This document shows positions 53,509-63,013 of a DNA stretch of 64,000 bases, piece by piece; positions within the stretch are counted from its first letter, which is position 1; every line of letters begins with the position of its first letter. The translations under genes and the position numbers were made by a program. The DNA is from Chloroflexi bacterium HGW-Chloroflexi-4. GTDB lineage: Bacteria; Chloroflexota; Anaerolineae; Anaerolineales; Anaerolineaceae. The notes below the pieces were generated by a model that did not search any database, was not told the DNA's origin, and saw only the letters and a list, made by a program, of their open reading frames with translations. Location: contig PHBW01000008.1 of NCBI GenBank assembly GCA_002840715.1, positions 62,001 to 126,000 on the forward strand, written 5' to 3'.

Positions 53509-54715
53509 TCATAAAAGGCAAATTATTTTTGTTGACGATGATGTTTATGTATTAAAGGGATACCAACGTGCACTCGAATCCTATGCCAATGACTGGGATG
53601 TCTATTTTTGTACTTCAGGTTCAGATGCTTTAACAATATTAGGTCGTCAACCTATAGATGCAATTATTACTGATATGCGCATGCCCGGCATGAGTGGCAT
53701 CGATTTATTGGAACAGGTTATTCAGCACTACCCTTCTGTCATTCGCATGATTATGTCAGGGAGCGTTGAAGAACCCTCTGCATATAGAGCTGCCAGTCTG
53801 GCACATCAATTGATGGCCAAACCCTGTGATATACAAACCATTTTTAGTGCTGTTGAAGACACCTGTCATTTGAGAGACGCACTTTCAGATAAAAAACTGG
53901 TGAAAATAATCACCGGCCTCAAAAGTTTGCCAAGTGTGCCAACTCTTTATGTCAGATTGCTTAAAGAATTTGAACGTGAACAACCTACACTGGCAAAAGT
54001 CGGCGAAATCATCAGCATGGATATCGCCATGACTGCTAAAATTCTCCAGTTGGTCAATTCGGCTTTCTTTAGCATTCCTTACAAGGTATCTAACCTAAAT
54101 CAGGCTCTCTCGATATTAGGACTCAACACGATTAAATCGCTCGTCTTGAGTGTGGGTGTTTTTTCGGAATATCAAAACAGATCCTTTAACGCCTTTTCAA
54201 TTGATGAGTTATGGCAGCACAGTATTTTTGTGGGCAATCTTTCAAGAGCCATAGCCGTTTCAGCAAATCTCAGCCGAGCTGAACAAGATGAAGCTCAAAT
54301 GGCAGGCATTTTGCATGATGCCGGCAAACTGATCCAGACCGACATTCCTGGTTTTTACCGTTTGCTCTCAATGAACACAAAAATTCCTGAAATTCAGATG
54401 GAATACCACTATCTTGGCACCTCTCATGCTGAAATCGGCGCCTATATGTTAAGTTTATGGGGATTACCCAGCACAGTCATCAAAGCCGTTGCCTTTCATC
54501 ATAAACCGATTGCAGAGACAGCATTTAAAATGGATGCCATTTTTTGTGTTTATCTTGCTAATCATTTGTATTATGAAGAAAAACCAACGAATAAAAGTAC
54601 TTTATCACACGCCCCATTGGATATGCAATTACTTGAACAAATCAATGCAGCCCATATGGTGGAAGAATGGCGGTATATGGCCAATCGAATATTTGCAGGT
54701 GAAAAACCTGATTGA
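53501..54715 (+). CDS. Response regulator with HDOD output domain
   Basis: A 404-residue regulator starting at GTG 53501. The receiver (1-125) is complete: D12-D14 in FVDDDVYVL, phospho-acceptor D58 in AIITDMRMPGMSG, and K107 in LMAKPCD. The HDOD domain (about 135-330) has LPSVPTLYVRLL, LQLVNSAFFSI, LNTIKSLVLSVGVF and HD residues H272-D273 in GILHDAGK. HDOD domains are usually non-catalytic signalling modules, though the retained HD pair leaves hydrolysis open. It probably receives phosphate from the kinase whose gene overlaps it by 8 bp. Confidence 0.93.
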   Translation: MINHKRQIIFVDDDVYVLKGYQRALESYANDWDVYFCTSGSDALTILGRQPIDAIITDMRMPGMSGIDLLEQVIQHYPSVIRMIMSGSVEEPSAYRAASLAHQLMAKPCDIQTIFSAVEDTCHLRDALSDKKLVKIITGLKSLPSVPTLYVRLLKEFEREQPTLAKVGEIISMDIAMTAKILQLVNSAFFSIPYKVSNLNQALSILGLNTIKSLVLSVGVFSEYQNRSFNAFSIDELWQHSIFVGNLSRAIAVSANLSRAEQDEAQMAGILHDAGKLIQTDIPGFYRLLSMNTKIPEIQMEYHYLGTSHAEIGAYMLSLWGLPSTVIKAVAFHHKPIAETAFKMDAIFCVYLANHLYYEEKPTNKSTLSHAPLDMQLLEQINAAHMVEEWRYMANRIFAGEKPD

Positions 54716-54742
54716 ACTAAGATATATCAAAGAGGGATATTT

Positions 54743-55945
54743 ATGAAAGAGGTCATCCTACTTGTTGATGATGAACCGAACGTACTTTCTGCATTAACTC
54801 GGGCATTAAATTCAAACCAATACTTTGATATCGTTACTGCAAATGATGGCATTCAAGCGATAGACCTTTTAAAAAACACACCGAATGTGGCATTGATAAT
54901 CTCAGATTACCGCATGCCTGGCCTGGATGGCGTCTCTTTTCTCATCGAAGCCCAGGATATATGCCCGGACGCCACGCGCATGATCCTGTCAGGAGTAGCC
55001 GACCTTGAAATGGCGACTAATGCCATAAATCTTGGTCAAATTTTCAGGCTACTTCTCAAACCTTGCGCTCCTGAAATTTTTTTATCATCGGTCAAAGCAG
55101 GGCTGCGTCAATATGAACTCATGACCAGCGAACGAGATTTACTGCAAAACACACTAAAAGGTAGCATTAAGATTCTTACTGATCTTCTAGCTGCAATTAA
55201 CCCCGATTCTTTTTCACAATCCACGCGTATCAGTGTGTTAACTCGAAAATTCGCTACTTCATTGGGATTAGTAAATGCCTGGGAATTGGAATTGGCTGGC
55301 GTTCTTTGCCGTATAGGGTGTGTAACAGTGCCCCCCGAAGTTATGGATGCCTGGATGAAGGGTCGGCTTCTCGATGACAATCAACAGCATATGATCGATT
55401 CCGTTGGAAAAGTCGGTCATCACTTATTGCGAAATATTCCACGCCTCGAAAAAATTGCAGAAGGAATACTTCATCAAGCTACCCCTTTCAAGCCAGTGGA
55501 ACAGGCAACCTCGAATACACTCAAAGGATCGGACATTCCGCTAATTGGCCGTATTCTTAAAATCATCATCGATTATGATCGTTTTCTAGCGATAGACCCA
55601 ATACCAATTACAGCATTAAATAGGATGTTGCATCAAGCTTATGAATATGATCTTGACCTATATAAATCATTTAAAGAGTTTATCGTTAGCGAAAATGAAG
55701 CTGATAAACGCCCGGCGTCCAAAAAAGAATCGGCGATCACCGAAGTATCCATTGATGAAGTAAAAGATGGCATGGTCATCATGGGCAACGTGTTTGATAA
55801 AAAGGGACGTCTCTTGATAGGCAGCGGCACGCTGGTAACAGATATCATCAAATTAAGGTTGTCAAATTATAATAATATTTATGGTTTGGATCAAACACTG
55901 TTGGTAAGAAAAGCGGAGTTACCGCCACAAAATATTAATAATTAA
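54743..55945 (+). CDS. Response regulator with degenerate HD-GYP-like output domain
   Basis: A 400-residue regulator. The receiver is intact (D9-D10 in LLVDDEPNV, acceptor D55 in LIISDYRMPGLDG, Lys in LLKPCAP). Residues 140-310 have the helical HD-GYP plan, but where active enzymes have LHDIGK it reads LCRIGCVTVPPEV, and no GYP motif is seen. Cyclic-di-GMP hydrolysis is therefore unlikely. The last 70 residues (VSIDEVKDGMVIMGNVFDKKGR and GSGTLVTDIIK) are the C-terminal domain common in such regulators. It closes the signalling operon, 27 bp after the HDOD gene, and is followed by the ilv promoter. Confidence 0.85.
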   Translation: MKEVILLVDDEPNVLSALTRALNSNQYFDIVTANDGIQAIDLLKNTPNVALIISDYRMPGLDGVSFLIEAQDICPDATRMILSGVADLEMATNAINLGQIFRLLLKPCAPEIFLSSVKAGLRQYELMTSERDLLQNTLKGSIKILTDLLAAINPDSFSQSTRISVLTRKFATSLGLVNAWELELAGVLCRIGCVTVPPEVMDAWMKGRLLDDNQQHMIDSVGKVGHHLLRNIPRLEKIAEGILHQATPFKPVEQATSNTLKGSDIPLIGRILKIIIDYDRFLAIDPIPITALNRMLHQAYEYDLDLYKSFKEFIVSENEADKRPASKKESAITEVSIDEVKDGMVIMGNVFDKKGRLLIGSGTLVTDIIKLRLSNYNNIYGLDQTLLVRKAELPPQNINN

Positions 55946-55976
55946 TGAAAATTATCTTAAAATATGGGGCAAATGC

Positions 55977-56005
55977 TTGACAATTACTTTGCAGGGTTGT
56001 ATAAA
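55977..56005 (+). promoter_or_regulatory. Near-consensus promoter of the ilv-leu operon
   Basis: TTGACA at 55977-55982, exactly 17 bp, TATAAA at 56000-56005 (5 of 6). Transcription would begin near 56012, about 60 nt before the leader-peptide ATG and about 278 nt before ilvD. The only frame that spans the promoter (from 55964) starts upstream of it and is not expected to be expressed from it. Confidence 0.82.
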
Positions 56006-56071
56006 CAAGTAATTAATTTTGTTGAAGGTTTAAAAAGGAATAATTCGAGCTTTTCGAAAAAAAATAACCAT

Positions 56072-56197
56072 ATGAATTACTTTACCTCCCTCGTCCTTAT
56101 TAGCATTATTTTGGTTCTCGTCCTTATTGAGAGCCAAATTACGGTTGGATGGAAGAGGGAAGCCAAATTACGGTTGGATGGAAGAGGGAAGGTGTAA
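56072..56197 (+). CDS. Branched-chain amino-acid leader peptide (attenuator)
   Basis: A 41-residue frame in the 5' leader of the ilv-leu operon. Residues 7-19 read LVLISIILVLVLI: 12 of 13 are Leu, Val or Ile. This is the hallmark of leader peptides that sense charged tRNAs, as in ilvL of enteric bacteria (SLVVISVVVIII). A hairpin, TTTGGTTCTC (56110-56119) with GAGAGCCAAA (56129-56138), one G-U pair, forms within and just after these codons. A terminator follows at 56229. Its ribosome site is weak (AAGGAA at 56035 is far upstream, near a small hairpin). Stalled ribosomes would block the first hairpin and favour read-through into ilvD. Confidence 0.75.
   Translation: MNYFTSLVLISIILVLVLIESQITVGWKREAKLRLDGRGKV
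56132..56189 (+). repeat. 29-bp perfect tandem duplication in the ilv leader
   Basis: Two identical adjacent 29-bp copies (56132-56160 and 56161-56189) beginning AGCCAAATTACGGTTGGATG. They cover the second half of the leader-peptide frame. Because 29 is not a multiple of three, the second copy is read in a different frame (TVGWKRE, then KLRLDGRGKV). Each copy carries GGTTGGATGG, which could pair imperfectly with the CCACC of the terminator arm. A 12-bp repeat CTCGTCCTTATT also occurs at 56090 and 56117. Confidence 0.92.
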
Positions 56198-56228
56198 GAG
56201 CATAAAACACCAAGCAACATGAAAAACC

Positions 56229-56260
56229 AAAACCACCCAATCAGATCGGGTGGTTTTTTT
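56229..56260 (+). terminator. Attenuator terminator before ilvD
   Basis: AAAACCACCC (56229-56238), 9-nt loop, GGGTGGTTTT (56248-56257) and an uninterrupted T run. It lies 30 bp before the ilvD start and after the operon promoter, so it can only act as a conditional stop within the leader. Confidence 0.85.
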
Positions 56261-56289
56261 TATTCTTTTCACAATACGGAGGCTTCATC

Positions 56290-57957
56290 GTGCGCTCAGA
56301 CAAGATTAAACTAGGTTTCGAACGATCACCCCACCGGGCTTTATTAAAAGCCACCGGTGTTACCGATGCAGATATGCACAAACCGTTTATCGCCATTGTC
56401 AATTCCTATGTGGATGTCGTCCCAGGGCATGTTCATTTGCAAGCCTTTGGCAAAATCGTTAAAGAAGCCGTTCGTGCTGCGGGCGGTGTACCCTTTGAAT
56501 TCAATACTATCGCCGTGGATGACGGCATTGCCATGGGCCACCAAGGTATGAAATATTCACTACCCTCTCGTGAGCTGATCGCCGATTGTGTTGAAACCAT
56601 GATAGAAGCTCACCAATTTGACGGCATGGTGTGTATACCTAACTGCGACAAAATTGTACCGGGTATGTTAATGGCAGCCATGCGCGTCAACATCCCCGCG
56701 ATTTTTGTATCGGGCGGCCCCATGCCCGCCGGACGCACGCCTGACGGTGAAGCCGTTGACTTGATCTCAGTCTTCGAAGGGGTTGGTGCTTATCAAACCG
56801 GCAAAATAGACCTGAAACGTTTGAAGATGCTCGAAGACCTGGCCTGTCCTGCTTGTGGCTCTTGCTCTGGCATGTTCACAGCCAACAGCATGAATTGTCT
56901 GATGGAAGCCCTGGGTTTAGCCTTGCCTTACAATGGTTCTGCGCTGGCACTCACCCCCGAACGTAATGCATTGGCTCAAAAAGCTGCGACATTGATTCTG
57001 GACCTCGTCGAGAAAAACATCACCCCGCGCCAGATTGTTACCGCCGAAGCTTTTGATGATGCTTTTGCCCTGGATATGGCCATGGGTGGATCATCCAACA
57101 CGGTTTTACACGCCTTGGCTATCGCAAATGAAGGCGGTGTCGATTATTCCCTTGAGCGCATCAGTCAGGTCGCTGATCGCATTCCGTATCTGTGCAAAGT
57201 CAGCCCGGCTGGTAAATGGCACATGGAAGATGTTCACCGTGCTGGCGGCATCCCCGCCATTCTCGCTGAACTGCATAAAAATACTCACTGCCTGCACACT
57301 GACCGCATCACTGTAACCGGCGGATCATTCGGCAAAAGTTTTGCCGATGCAGAAATCCTTGATCCAGAAGTTATTCATCCCTTTGACCAGGCATACTCAG
57401 CCCGTGGTGGTCTGGCTGTATTGTTTGGTAACCTGGCCCCTAATGGTTCAGTGGTTAAAACTGGCGGTGTCAGCGAAACTATGAAGATATTCAGCGGACC
57501 CGCCCGCATCTATGATTCACAAGATTCTGCCCTTGCCGGCATCATGGCGGGTGAAGTTAAAGCCGGTGAAGTGGTTGTCATCCGCTATGAAGGCCCCAAA
57601 GGCGGCCCTGGCATGCAAGAAATGCTTTCCCCCACCAGCGCCCTGATGGGCATGGGGTTGGGAGACAAGGTCGCCCTGATCACTGATGGCCGCTTTTCTG
57701 GAGGTACCCGCGGTGCGTGCATCGGGCATGTGTCGCCTGAAGCTGCTGCTCGAGGTCCTATTGCAGCCATACAAGCTGGCGATATTGTTGAACTCGATAT
57801 CGAAGCAAGATCTTTAAATGTCAAACTTGATGATGCCACCATAAAATCCCGTCTGGCAGCGCTGCCTGAATTTGAAACGACAATACAAAGTCGCTGGCTG
57901 AGACGTTATTCAAGCATGGTCACCAGTGCCGATACTGGTGCAGTGCTGCGCTACTAG
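56290..57957 (+). CDS. ilvD: Dihydroxy-acid dehydratase
   Basis: Dehydrates dihydroxyisovalerate and dihydroxymethylvalerate to the keto acids of valine and isoleucine; cytosolic Fe-S enzyme. The 555-residue protein has the cluster cysteines in [12 protein letters not shown] (C119) and [16 protein letters not shown] (C186, C189, C192), and [12 protein letters not shown] and [14 protein letters not shown]. It starts at GTG 56290 with ACGGAGG ahead. It is the first structural gene of the operon, directly behind the attenuator, so the whole pathway would be switched by it. It lies 34 bp before ilvB. Confidence 0.96.
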   Translation: MRSDKIKLGFERSPHRALLKATGVTDADMHKPFIAIVNSYVDVVPGHVHLQAFGKIVKEAVRAAGGVPFEFNTIAVDDGIAMGHQGMKYSLPSRELIADCVETMIEAHQFDGMVCIPNCDKIVPGMLMAAMRVNIPAIFVSGGPMPAGRTPDGEAVDLISVFEGVGAYQTGKIDLKRLKMLEDLACPACGSCSGMFTANSMNCLMEALGLALPYNGSALALTPERNALAQKAATLILDLVEKNITPRQIVTAEAFDDAFALDMAMGGSSNTVLHALAIANEGGVDYSLERISQVADRIPYLCKVSPAGKWHMEDVHRAGGIPAILAELHKNTHCLHTDRITVTGGSFGKSFADAEILDPEVIHPFDQAYSARGGLAVLFGNLAPNGSVVKTGGVSETMKIFSGPARIYDSQDSALAGIMAGEVKAGEVVVIRYEGPKGGPGMQEMLSPTSALMGMGLGDKVALITDGRFSGGTRGACIGHVSPEAAARGPIAAIQAGDIVELDIEARSLNVKLDDATIKSRLAALPEFETTIQSRWLRRYSSMVTSADTGAVLRY

Positions 57958-57991
57958 GCTTATTTATATTAGGAATTATTTTGGAGGAAAG

Positions 57992-59698
57992 ATGAACAAG
58001 ACTGGTGCACAAATTTTTTGGGAATGTTTGGAACGTGAAGGAGTTGATGTAATTTTTGGCTACCCGGGTGGGGCAACCCTGCCCATCTATGATGCGCTGG
58101 TCACCAGCAAAATCCACCATGTTCTCGTTCGCCATGAACAAGGTGCTTCACACATGGCCGATGGATATGCCCGTGCATCAGGCCGCGTGGGTGTTGCATT
58201 GGCAACTTCAGGCCCTGGCGCCACCAACTTGATTACTGGCATAGCCACTGCTTTAATGGATTCCTCGCCGACAGTCTTTATCACCGGCCAGGTTTCAAGC
58301 CCATTGATCGGGTATGATGCCTTTCAAGAAACTGATGTCACCGGCATCACACTGCCCATCACCAAGCATAATTATCTTATCACGGACGTTAATGACATCG
58401 CCCCCACAATCCGCGAGGCTTTCTTCCTGGCCAAATCTGGCCGACCCGGTCCGGTTTTGATTGACATCACCAAAGACGCCCAACAAGCCACGATTGACTG
58501 GGAATATGACGACCAACCTGCTCATTTACCGGGTTATCGACCAGATTTTCGCCCTGCCAATTCAGAATTTGAACGCGCGGTCGAAATGATCCATAATGCC
58601 AAAAAACCACTCATTCTGGCGGGGCACGGCATTCTGATCAGCGGCGCCATGGAAGAAGTATTGGAATTTGCCGAACGCACTCAAACCCCTGTTGCCGATA
58701 CTCTATTAGGCTTGGGCGCTTTCCCTGGATCCCATTCTCTTTCTTTGGGCATGATGGGCATGCATGGTGAAGCCTGGGTTAACAAAGCCATTCAAGAAGC
58801 TGATCTGTTACTGGCCTTTGGTATGCGCTTTGATGACCGCGTAACTGGCAAGATCAGTCATTATGCCCCCAAGGCAAAAAAGATACATATTGAGATTGAT
58901 CCTTCTGAAATCAATAAAAACGTGCAAGTTGATATTGCCCTGGTGGGTGATTTAAAAGAAATCCTGCAAAAAATGCTGCCTTCCATCTCAACTGTTGACC
59001 ACACCGAATGGTTGGAAGAGATCAATACCTTAAGAGGTCACAGCGCGGTTCGCGATATTAAAAACCTGCCTGACAACGGTCATTTATATGCCGCACATGT
59101 GATCAATGCCCTGTGGCAGGTCACCAAAGGTGAAGCCATCATCGTTTCTGATGTGGGTCAAAACCAAATGTGGACGGCACAGTACTATCGCCATGATAAA
59201 CCAAACACTTCGATCACTTCTGGTGGTCTGGGCACCATGGGATTCGGCCTGCCAGGAGGCATCGGTGCCAAATTTGCCAAACCTGATCAGGAAGTCTGGG
59301 TTATCGCTGGTGACGGAGGCATCCAAATGACACAGGCCGAACTTTCTACCATTGCCCAGGAAGGAATCAAAGTAAACATTGCCATTCTAAATAATGGTTA
59401 CCTTGGCATGGTAAGGCAGTGGCAGGAATTTTTCTATGACAAACGATACTCTGCCACCCCCATGAAGGGACCCGATTTGGTCAAGATCGCCGAAGCCCAT
59501 GGTTTGACTGGCATACGCGTCAGCAGCCGTGACGAAGTTGTGGATGCCATTGAAGCAGCCCGCAAGAACCCCGGCACAGTGCTGATCGACTTCAAGGTTG
59601 AAAAAGAAGATAGTGTTTATCCCATGGTACCTACTGGCGCAGCCATTGATGCCATGATCCGGCGCCCTTTACCTGAGTCCGTGATTCAGGAATCCTAA
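57992..59698 (+). CDS. ilvB: Acetolactate synthase, large (catalytic) subunit
   Basis: A ThDP-dependent enzyme that joins pyruvate with pyruvate or 2-ketobutyrate, the first common step to Val, Leu and Ile. 568 residues from the ATG at 57992, which has GGAGGAAAG. Motifs: FGYPGGATLPIYDAL and the catalytic Glu in VRHEQGASHMADGYARASG, FAD-site region LGMMGMHG, and the ThDP motif GDGGIQMTQAELSTIAQ with NNGYLGMVRQWQ. The frame also runs 66 bp upstream within the end of ilvD, but without a ribosome site. It is followed by the regulatory subunit gene. Confidence 0.96.
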   Translation: MNKTGAQIFWECLEREGVDVIFGYPGGATLPIYDALVTSKIHHVLVRHEQGASHMADGYARASGRVGVALATSGPGATNLITGIATALMDSSPTVFITGQVSSPLIGYDAFQETDVTGITLPITKHNYLITDVNDIAPTIREAFFLAKSGRPGPVLIDITKDAQQATIDWEYDDQPAHLPGYRPDFRPANSEFERAVEMIHNAKKPLILAGHGILISGAMEEVLEFAERTQTPVADTLLGLGAFPGSHSLSLGMMGMHGEAWVNKAIQEADLLLAFGMRFDDRVTGKISHYAPKAKKIHIEIDPSEINKNVQVDIALVGDLKEILQKMLPSISTVDHTEWLEEINTLRGHSAVRDIKNLPDNGHLYAAHVINALWQVTKGEAIIVSDVGQNQMWTAQYYRHDKPNTSITSGGLGTMGFGLPGGIGAKFAKPDQEVWVIAGDGGIQMTQAELSTIAQEGIKVNIAILNNGYLGMVRQWQEFFYDKRYSATPMKGPDLVKIAEAHGLTGIRVSSRDEVVDAIEAARKNPGTVLIDFKVEKEDSVYPMVPTGAAIDAMIRRPLPESVIQES

Positions 59699-59727
59699 TT
59701 TATTGAGTATCGAGATTTGGAGGAATC

Positions 59728-60270
59728 ATGCGACATACGTTTGTAGCTTTAGTAGAAGATAAACCGGGTGTGCTGAACAGAGTTGTTTCAGTGTTCAGAC
59801 GCCGCACGTTCAACATTGAATCCCTAACAGTCGGGCGTACCCACCAGGAAGGCATTTCACGTATCACCATCGTCGTGGACAGCGACAAAACGGACGTGGT
59901 TCGGATCATGCCGTACATGTATAAACTTATCAACGTTTTGCAGGTCGAAGACCTCACCTACCAACCCCACGTCAATCGTGATTTGGCCATGGTTAAGATC
60001 AATGCCACTCCCGAGAATCGCGCCGCGATCATGCAGTTGGCTGAGGTGTTCAGAGCCCGTGTAGTTGATGTGACCAACAATTCGCTGATCATCGAGATCA
60101 CTGGGGATGAAGAAAAAATAGACGGTTTCGTGGATGTTTTACGGCCGTACGGCATCATTGAAATGGTACGCACCGGCATCATCGCCATGGAGCGCGGCGC
60201 GTCAACCCTGATCAATAATATGGGTGAGAATCAAAATTATGAACTTCCCATCGAATTCAAGATGGCTTAA
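59728..60270 (+). CDS. ilvN: Acetolactate synthase, small (regulatory) subunit
   Basis: The regulatory partner of IlvB, giving feedback inhibition by valine. The 180-residue protein has an N-terminal ACT domain (TFVALVEDKPGVLNRVVSVF, then RRTFNIESLTVGRT) and the C-terminal ALS_ss domain (LAMVKINATPENRAAIMQLA, GIIEMVRTGIIAMERG). Length and order are those of the ilvH/ilvN long form, which usually responds to valine and in some species to leucine. A GGAGG site precedes the ATG, 29 bp after ilvB. Confidence 0.95.
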   Translation: MRHTFVALVEDKPGVLNRVVSVFRRRTFNIESLTVGRTHQEGISRITIVVDSDKTDVVRIMPYMYKLINVLQVEDLTYQPHVNRDLAMVKINATPENRAAIMQLAEVFRARVVDVTNNSLIIEITGDEEKIDGFVDVLRPYGIIEMVRTGIIAMERGASTLINNMGENQNYELPIEFKMA

Positions 60271-60308
60271 GAAATTATTCTACATTACACAAACAAGGAG
60301 AAAATAAA

Positions 60309-61373
60309 ATGGCAAAGATCAATTTTGGTGGTGTTATCGAAGATGTAGTTACCCGTGAAGAGTTCCCACTTTCACGTGCACAAGAAGTCTTGAAAAACGA
60401 AGTCGTGGCTGTGTTAGGTTATGGTGTTCAAGGTCCTGCCCAATCGCTCAATATGCGCGACAACGGAATCAATGTAATTATTGGTCAAAGAGAAAACCTG
60501 CCCGAATGGGATAAAGCTGTCAAAGATGGCTGGGTTCCTGGCAAAACCCTTTTCTCACTCGAAGAAGCCACCAAACGCGGAACCATCATCCAATTTTTGG
60601 TTTCAGATGCCGCCCAGAAAATGATCTGGCCAGTGGTCAAACCCTTTATCAATGAAGGTGATGCCATTTACTTTTCACATGGCTTCAGCATCGTGTATGC
60701 AGATCAAACCGGTGTGATCGCCCCCAAGAATGTGGATGTCATCCTCGTTGCTCCGAAAGGTTCAGGCACCAGCGTGCGCCGCAACTTCCTGGATGGCTCA
60801 GGAATCAACAGCAGCATGGCAGTTCATCAAGATTTCACCGGTCGCGCCATGGAACGTACCATGGCTGTCGGTATCGCCGTTGGCTCCGGTTACCTCTTCC
60901 CGACCACGTTTGAACAGGAAGTTTACAGCGATCTGACCGGCGAACGCGGTGTCTTGATGGGGTGTTTAGCCGGCGTCATGGAAGCTCAATACGAAACCCT
61001 GCGCAAATATGGACATTCCCCCAGCGAAGCTTTCAACGAGACCGTTGAAGAACTCACCCAGAGTCTCATCCGCCTCGTAGCCGAGAATGGTATGGACTGG
61101 ATGTATGCCAACTGCTCGACCACTGCCCAACGTGGTGCCTTGGATTGGCGTCCAGAATTCAAAAAAGCCACCTTGCCTGTGTTTGAAAAACTATACAACA
61201 GCGTCAAGACCGGTGAAGAAACTCGCATCACTATTGAAGCCAACAGCAAACCTGATTACCAGGTCAAATTATCAGCTGAGTTAAAAGAAATACACGATTC
61301 AGAAATGTGGCAGACCGGTGCCACGGTTCGCTCGCTGCGCCCGGAAAACTGGGGCAAGGTCAGCCATGGATAA
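60309..61373 (+). CDS. ilvC: Ketol-acid reductoisomerase, fungal-like class
   Basis: Isomerises and reduces acetolactate or acetohydroxybutyrate with NAD(P)H and Mg2+. The 354-residue protein has the nucleotide motif [14 protein letters not shown] and the metal-site helices [14 protein letters not shown] and [15 protein letters not shown]. Segments [46 protein letters not shown] and [17 protein letters not shown] follow the yeast Ilv5-type sequence more than the E. coli or Bacillus forms. The cofactor loop [10 protein letters not shown] lacks the simple Arg/Ser pattern of NADPH enzymes, so cofactor preference is open. Overlaps leuA by 8 bp. Confidence 0.95.
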   Translation: MAKINFGGVIEDVVTREEFPLSRAQEVLKNEVVAVLGYGVQGPAQSLNMRDNGINVIIGQRENLPEWDKAVKDGWVPGKTLFSLEEATKRGTIIQFLVSDAAQKMIWPVVKPFINEGDAIYFSHGFSIVYADQTGVIAPKNVDVILVAPKGSGTSVRRNFLDGSGINSSMAVHQDFTGRAMERTMAVGIAVGSGYLFPTTFEQEVYSDLTGERGVLMGCLAGVMEAQYETLRKYGHSPSEAFNETVEELTQSLIRLVAENGMDWMYANCSTTAQRGALDWRPEFKKATLPVFEKLYNSVKTGEETRITIEANSKPDYQVKLSAELKEIHDSEMWQTGATVRSLRPENWGKVSHG

Positions 61374-62988
61374 TCTGGTAAAGATTTTTGACACCACTCT
61401 GCGAGACGGAGAGCAATCTCCGGGTGCCACGATGACGGCCGCTGAAAAGCTGGAAGTCGCGCGCACATTGGCTCGCATGGGCGTGGATGTCATTGAGGCG
61501 GGTTTCCCTGCAGCCTCACCGGATGATCTGGAAGCCGTAAAACGTATCGCTCTGGAGGTCGGAAGACCTTCAGGCGAGATCAACAGGGTTCCAGTCATCT
61601 GCGGACTGGCTCGCACCACCCAAAACGACATTGACAAATGTTGGGAGGCGGTGCGTGATGCCGCTCACCCCCGCATCCACACCTTTATTGCCACTTCAGA
61701 TATTCACATGAAATACAAACTGAAGATGGAACGTGCCCAGGTTGAAGCAAAAGTTGCCGAAATGGTAACCTACGCCCACAGCCTGTGCGACGATATTGAG
61801 TTCAGTCCAGAAGACGCCGGCCGCAGCGACCCCGAATTTCTCTACCGCGTTTTGGAGATCGCCATCAAAGCAGGCGCCACCACCTTAAACATCCCCGATA
61901 CAGTCGGCTATACCATGCCAGATGAATTTGGTGCGCTGATTGCCGGTATCAAAAAGAACACGCCTGGCATCGAAAATTGTGTGATTTCTGTTCATTGTCA
62001 CAATGACCTCGGGTTGGCGACAGCCAACACTTTGGCAGGCATCCGCAACGGTGCGCGCCAGGCAGAAGTGACCATCAACGGCATCGGCGAACGCGCCGGC
62101 AACACTGCCTTAGAAGAAGTGGTCATGACCCTGCACACCCGCCGTCAAATTTTGGATCTGGACACCCACATTGACACGACACAAATAGCACGCGCCAGCA
62201 AACTGGTCAGCAATTACACCGGCATGTCAGTGCAGCCCAATAAAGCCATCGTCGGCGCAAATGCCTTTGCCCATGAGGCAGGCATCCATCAGGATGGCAT
62301 GCTCAAGAACCACCTGACCTATGAGATCATGATGCCCGAAACCGTGGGTGTGCTGCAAACCCGATTGGTGTTGGGAAAACACTCAGGCCGCCATGCCCTC
62401 AAAGAGCGTTTATCTGCGCTTGGCTATGCACTGGATGATGAAGCATTGAACAAAGTCTTTGACCGTTTCAAGACTCTGGCTGATAAAAAGAAAACCATCA
62501 CCGATGCAGATATTGAAGCGCTTGTTTCTGACGAAAGTTATCAGCACAAGGTCATCTTCAGCCTGGATGGCTTAATGGTTTCCTGCGGCACCATGGGCTT
62601 GCCCACAGCCACTGTTCGCCTGGTTGGACCTGACGGACAGTCACAGGTGCATGCTTCGATTGGCACCGGTCCAGTGGATGCAGCCTTTAAAGCCATTGAC
62701 GCCATCGTTCACACCAGCAGCACTCTGGTGGAGTTCGTCATCCATGCCATCACCGAAGGCATTGATGCACTCGGTGAGGTCACTGTGCGCATCGAAAGCA
62801 GTGATTTGCCGGCCATACAAGATGCACAAAACGAGACCGGCCAACCGCGCACCTTTGGTGGATACGGAGCTGATACCGACATCGTGGTTGCCAGCGCCAA
62901 GGCATATCTATCCGCATTAAACAAAATGCTGGTTGCCACCGGTCAATATGGTGAAGTGGAAACACCAGCCTACCAAACCATTCGATAG
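61366..62988 (+). CDS. leuA: 2-isopropylmalate synthase
   Basis: Condenses acetyl-CoA with 2-ketoisovalerate, the first step to leucine. 540 residues from ATG 61366, which lies inside the ilvC end. Motifs are [16 protein letters not shown] (catalytic/metal Asp), [29 protein letters not shown] with the HxH metal pair, and the C-terminal regulatory LeuA-dimer domain ([17 protein letters not shown]). Length and the presence of the regulatory domain argue for feedback-regulated LeuA rather than homocitrate or citramalate synthase. The earlier in-frame starts are in the ilvC overlap and less likely. Confidence 0.95.
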   Translation: MDNLVKIFDTTLRDGEQSPGATMTAAEKLEVARTLARMGVDVIEAGFPAASPDDLEAVKRIALEVGRPSGEINRVPVICGLARTTQNDIDKCWEAVRDAAHPRIHTFIATSDIHMKYKLKMERAQVEAKVAEMVTYAHSLCDDIEFSPEDAGRSDPEFLYRVLEIAIKAGATTLNIPDTVGYTMPDEFGALIAGIKKNTPGIENCVISVHCHNDLGLATANTLAGIRNGARQAEVTINGIGERAGNTALEEVVMTLHTRRQILDLDTHIDTTQIARASKLVSNYTGMSVQPNKAIVGANAFAHEAGIHQDGMLKNHLTYEIMMPETVGVLQTRLVLGKHSGRHALKERLSALGYALDDEALNKVFDRFKTLADKKKTITDADIEALVSDESYQHKVIFSLDGLMVSCGTMGLPTATVRLVGPDGQSQVHASIGTGPVDAAFKAIDAIVHTSSTLVEFVIHAITEGIDALGEVTVRIESSDLPAIQDAQNETGQPRTFGGYGADTDIVVASAKAYLSALNKMLVATGQYGEVETPAYQTIR

Positions 62989-63013
62989 TAATTATGAAGT
63001 AAGGAGAATCATT

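Noticed and set aside
56132-56189. Tandem repeat as a possible CRISPR or integration site
   Set aside because: Only two directly adjacent copies with no spacers and no cas or integrase genes; it fits a local duplication.
55964-56197. 77-codon frame covering the ilv promoter and leader
   Set aside because: It starts upstream of the near-consensus promoter and has no ribosome site; only its last 41 codons, from 56072, make sense as the leader peptide.
56012-56289. T-box or other riboswitch before ilvD
   Set aside because: No T-box bulge (GGTGG followed by the ACCGCG type) or specifier stem was seen; the Leu/Val/Ile codon run favours peptide-based attenuation.
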